A DNA stretch of 64,000 bases, taken from Chloracidobacterium sp. (lineage in GTDB: Bacteria > Acidobacteriota > Blastocatellia > Pyrinomonadales > Pyrinomonadaceae). The DNA lies in contig JADJJY010000002.1 in assembly GCA_016706275.1 (NCBI GenBank), positions 420,001-484,000 on the forward strand. The letters run 5' to 3'. The translations under genes were made by a program, and so were the position numbers. The notes under the pieces are model-generated. The model was not told the origin of the DNA and ran no database searches. It saw only the letters and a list, made by a program, of their open reading frames with translations. Below, piece after piece: positions 61,653-64,000 of this stretch (position 1 is the first letter of the stretch; each line of letters opens with the position of its first letter).

Positions 61653-62939
61653 CTAACCTGCTTTCTGTGTCATAGTCTTGTCCTGCAGCACCTCTAACGC
61701 TTTCTTTAGCTGAATGTCCTCGACAGCTTTTGGAACTACCGGTTTTGGTGTCGCCGACGGATTAGGATTATTTTGCTGATCGACAAGCGTTTCGACTTCT
61801 AAAGGCTCGGGCGTGTCGGGGCGTTTGACCTCGATCGAAGGCTTAACTCCCGTTGTCGCACGGTCGTCACCGAGGAACGGCGTTCCGTTAGGGCTAGCCC
61901 ATTTTGCGACAGTCAGTAGCAATCCGTCGCCGCTTTTTAGCGGGAAAAGCTGCTGTTCCGTGCCTGCACCAAAGCTGCGTTCGCCGACTACTTCGCCGCG
62001 TTTGCGGTCGATGACTGCAGAAGCGACTGCCTCAGCGGCTCCGGCGGTTCCGAGGTCGATGAGTACGGCTAATCCACCATCGAAAACGGTCTTTGCAGGG
62101 TCTGCGGTGAACGTTTGCGTGACCTTTGCTTCTTTGCCGATCACTTTAGCAAGCTCGCCGCTCTTGATAAATAGATTTGCGACCGCAACTCCCTCTGCCA
62201 GATTACCGCCCGCGACTCCGCGTAGGTCAAGCACGATCTTTTGTGCTCCCTGTTTGGTAAGGTTTGCGACCTGAGTTTTGATATCGTTTGCTTCACCGTC
62301 GGCGAGGCTGTTGACTTTGATCACGCCGACCTTGCCTGCTTCGAGACGGGATTCGGCGGCGGGTGCTTTGAACGTCCCGCGGGCGATCCTAAATGTCTGC
62401 GGCTTTTCACCCGAACGCAGCACACGCAGTGCAACGGTCGTTCCGGCGTCACCGGCGACCAGTTGCTGGGCGTCGTAGAGCGAAATGTCCTGGGTCGCTT
62501 TGCTGTCAACGTATTCGATAACGTCGCCGGCACGCATACCGGCTTTTTCGGCCGGGCCGCCTTTGACGACGGAGATAACGTAGAGATAACGCGAGATCTG
62601 TGAGAATTCCGCACCGATGCCAACCTTGTTCGAAGCCTTATTCGCCTGATAAGCCTTGACCTGATCAGCCGTTAGAAACGACGAATACGCGTCCAATCCG
62701 CCCGCAAGCCCACGAAGAGCTCCCAAACGCACTTTCTCCATATTCGGGTCGTCAACATAATCGTTCTGGATGTGGTTCAGCACCGATTCTACGATCCTCA
62801 GCTGCGTGCCCGCATCGTTGACCGGCTCCTGTGCCTGCGTCGTCAGCAAACTACCGACAAACGGCAGGCCGCCGACGACAGCATACACCGCGATCGCACC
62901 CGATAGCAGCATCACCCAAAGCTTTCCGCGAAATGACAT
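61653..62939 (-). CDS. S41-family homologue lacking the catalytic Ser/Lys (pseudo-peptidase)
   Basis: A 428-residue exported protein with a signal/anchor helix (WVMLLSGAIAVYAVVGGLPF), the N-terminal helix of S41A proteases (VRLGALRGLAGGLDAYSSFL), a PDZ domain (about 95-180, GGPAEKAGMRAGDVIEYVDS) and an S41 fold (IVLDLRGVAGGNLAEGV). At the site aligned with NxxTASASE of the active CtpA here, it reads DLGTAGAAEAVA: the nucleophile Ser is Gly. At the aligned lysine 25 residues on, FGKG is FGAGTEQ: Lys is Ala. Fold kept, dyad lost. A binding or regulatory role is inference. AGAGGT precedes the ATG. Divergent from ruvX by 19 bp. Confidence 0.92.
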   Translation of the reverse strand: MSFRGKLWVMLLSGAIAVYAVVGGLPFVGSLLTTQAQEPVNDAGTQLRIVESVLNHIQNDYVDDPNMEKVRLGALRGLAGGLDAYSSFLTADQVKAYQANKASNKVGIGAEFSQISRYLYVISVVKGGPAEKAGMRAGDVIEYVDSKATQDISLYDAQQLVAGDAGTTVALRVLRSGEKPQTFRIARGTFKAPAAESRLEAGKVGVIKVNSLADGEANDIKTQVANLTKQGAQKIVLDLRGVAGGNLAEGVAVANLFIKSGELAKVIGKEAKVTQTFTADPAKTVFDGGLAVLIDLGTAGAAEAVASAVIDRKRGEVVGERSFGAGTEQQLFPLKSGDGLLLTVAKWASPNGTPFLGDDRATTGVKPSIEVKRPDTPEPLEVETLVDQQNNPNPSATPKPVVPKAVEDIQLKKALEVLQDKTMTQKAG

Positions 62940-62958
62940 ATAATACCTCTGTTATGAA

Positions 62959-63504
62959 TTGCCGAGCCCAAGCAAAACCAATTATCCTTTATTGAAACTA
63001 TCCGTGCAAGAAAAAGAAACTACCAATCCCGTCGATTTTACAGACCTTTTGAGCGTTCCGCCCACGGGCCGCATATTGTGCCTCGATCCGGGTACAAAAC
63101 GCGTCGGCGTCGCCGTCTGTGACGAATTGCGTATCACCACACGTCCGCTCGAAGTTATTACGCTCGAGAGCTGGAAAAAGTTACTCGTCCGCATCAAAGA
63201 TCTACTCGCCGAATATGATGCCGCCGCACTCGTAATTGGTTTGCCGTTAGCTGGCGACGGCACAGAAAGTGAGATGTCCGCGTACGCCCGCGACTGGCAG
63301 CGAAAGTTTGCCCTCTCGCTCGACACGCCCGTCTATCTCCAGGACGAACGCTCCACCTCATACGAAGCCAAATCCCGTCTCTGGCAACAAGGCGTTTCCC
63401 TCGCCGATACAAAGTCCCTAGTCGATTCCGAAGCCGCCGCGATCATATTGAGTGATTTTCTCTCGCGAATAAGTAATGTGTTGCCAGTGATAAGTGACGA
63501 GTGA
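62959..63504 (+). CDS. ruvX: RuvX/YqgF family Holliday-junction resolvase-like protein
   Basis: An RNase H-fold protein (pre-16S rRNA nuclease / putative resolvase). The fold residues are seen in ILCLDPGTKRVGVAV (first Asp), VIGLPLAGDG, YLQDERSTSYEA (Glu; Ser replaces the usual Leu before TS) and VDSEAAAIIL (last acidic position). The N-terminus is uncertain: the frame is open to a TTG at 62959 and there are further GTG/TTG options at 62992 and 63004; the domain itself starts near 63064. Its last codons are already part of the 21-bp array. Confidence 0.9.
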   Translation: MPSPSKTNYPLLKLSVQEKETTNPVDFTDLLSVPPTGRILCLDPGTKRVGVAVCDELRITTRPLEVITLESWKKLLVRIKDLLAEYDAAALVIGLPLAGDGTESEMSAYARDWQRKFALSLDTPVYLQDERSTSYEAKSRLWQQGVSLADTKSLVDSEAAAIILSDFLSRISNVLPVISDE

Positions 63505-63743
63505 TTAGTGAAAAGTGAAATTGCAGAATCGGAAAGTGAGATTTACAAGCGACTAAGTAACATTGCGAAGTATGTAAGTAACAATTACAACTCAATAAGT
63601 AATAAGCCGGACTCTGTAAGTAATCCTTTAGAGTCCGGCATTAATATTTACAAACATAAAAGTAAGCGATACGAAATCGTAACTGTCGCCAACAAGCGTT
63701 TAAGTGAAATTCACAACAGCAAAAGTAAAAAGTACGACCGCAA
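63492..63743. repeat. Twelve-unit 21-bp tandem array with 7-base sub-period
   Basis: Twelve consecutive 21-bp units run from 63492 to 63743, most starting AAGTAA or AAGTGA. Each unit is three loose heptamers (AGTAACA, ATTACAA types). The array begins inside the last codons of ruvX and stops exactly at the stop codon of the minus-strand gene at 63744, so it fills the space between two convergent genes. One plus frame reads as heptapeptides (LSNIAKY, VSNNYNS), but continues antisense into the partial gene and has no ribosome site. A hairpin (GCCGGACTCT at 63606-63615 with its inverse at 63630-63639) lies inside and may end transcripts. Confidence 0.85.
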
Positions 63744-64000
63744 TTACATCTCTTCGTTGCGGAATTTTAGCTTGCTCACCATCTTATTTTCCGGTGACGA
63801 AGCTCCGTACAGCGATTTCACGTACTGTTTTACCATCATCGCGAGCTTATACAGCCCGGTCGTCGGGTGATACATCACGGTATTTCGTTCAATGCGTGCG
63901 TTGTTGAATGCAGTGATCGAGTTGATGACATCCGAAGTCGCTTGTTTAAGATCAGCGGCTAATGTGGTGAGCGAGGCGATCGTAATAGCCGTTTCGTTAG
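63744..64000 (-). CDS. C-terminal part of a small helical protein (array-associated family), partial
   Basis: The minus strand is open from the window edge to TAA at 63744, giving 84 residues of a coherent, mostly helical protein: LTTLAADLKQATSDVINSIT, then YHPTTGLYKLAMMVKQYVKS, LYGASSPENKMVSKLKFRNE. The ending VKSLYGASSPENKMVSKLKF matches in pattern VIAQFGDNSNEKQAVGLKKK of the 119-residue protein at 25732. Both genes touch 21-bp arrays. The 5' end is beyond the window. Function unknown. Confidence 0.72.
   Translation of the reverse strand, partial: NETAITIASLTTLAADLKQATSDVINSITAFNNARIERNTVMYHPTTGLYKLAMMVKQYVKSLYGASSPENKMVSKLKFRNEEM

Noticed and set aside
63508..63870. A plus-strand gene made of heptapeptide repeats
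   Set aside because: The first two thirds are the 21-bp array and the rest is antisense to the coherent partial gene on the minus strand; no ribosome site.

Overview
The window looks like a chromosomal segment of a Gram-negative (diderm), aerobic heterotroph with roughly 50% GC. Gene content suggests Acidobacteriota, probably the Blastocatellia/Pyrinomonadaceae side: an Lpt-rpoN-hpf-rapZ cluster without PTS genes, FHA/Ser-Thr kinase signalling, tricorn and S9/M1/M28 peptidases, a caa3-type oxidase assembly cluster and ResB/CcsA cytochrome c maturation. This placement is inferred from protein character and synteny; no 16S rRNA, tRNA or other decisive marker is present.

Layout. 1-9139 (minus strand): uppP, recJ, a giant lptC/lptA-like gene, lptB, rpoN, hpf and rapZ, i.e. 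envelope lipid/LPS export plus the sigma-54 cluster. 9.3-13.9 kb: small unknown genes, an SDR, a PLP decarboxylase and several intergenic repeats. 13.9-15.5 kb: RNase J. 15.7-20.5 kb (plus): a membrane protein, an EF-hand secreted protein, an ECF sigma factor and an FN3/di-haem peroxidase-like protein. 20.5-24 kb (minus): ftsY, a TIMP/NTR-like secreted protein, ribD and rsmA, tightly packed. 24.1-26.7 kb: an accessory stretch of small unknown genes with a 21-bp tandem array and a perfect hairpin. 26.7-34.7 kb (minus): a signalling block with three FHA proteins, a Ser/Thr kinase, a PP2C phosphatase, an RDD membrane protein, an HD-GYP receptor and a GYF-like membrane protein. 35-40.5 kb (plus): a MacB-type ABC efflux operon whose adaptor gene carries a one-base frameshift. 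40.6-54.4 kb: a YIP1-like protein, two Opp/Dpp ATPases and five large secreted peptidases, which reads as a protein-scavenging region. 54.5-60.1 kb: a c-di-AMP riboswitch on the minus strand, the ctaB/coxC/DUF420 oxidase set, and divergent resB/ccsA. 60.1-64 kb: a PPC-like secreted protein, a GNAT enzyme, an S41 homologue lacking its catalytic dyad, ruvX, and a partial gene bordered by a second 21-bp array.

The most unusual material is non-coding. Many gaps carry degenerate tandem DNA with a 7-base period (7, 21 or 42 bases per unit). The two 21-bp arrays each adjoin a small helical protein gene, and the two proteins appear to share the same C-terminal pattern. A ydaO-type c-di-AMP riboswitch with its own terminator lies downstream of the oxidase genes with no gene to control on its strand. 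Other oddities are a RapZ whose Walker A lysine is methionine, a ribD with no conventional start codon for its conserved N-terminus (an AUA overlaps the preceding stop), and the catalytically dead S41 paralogue.
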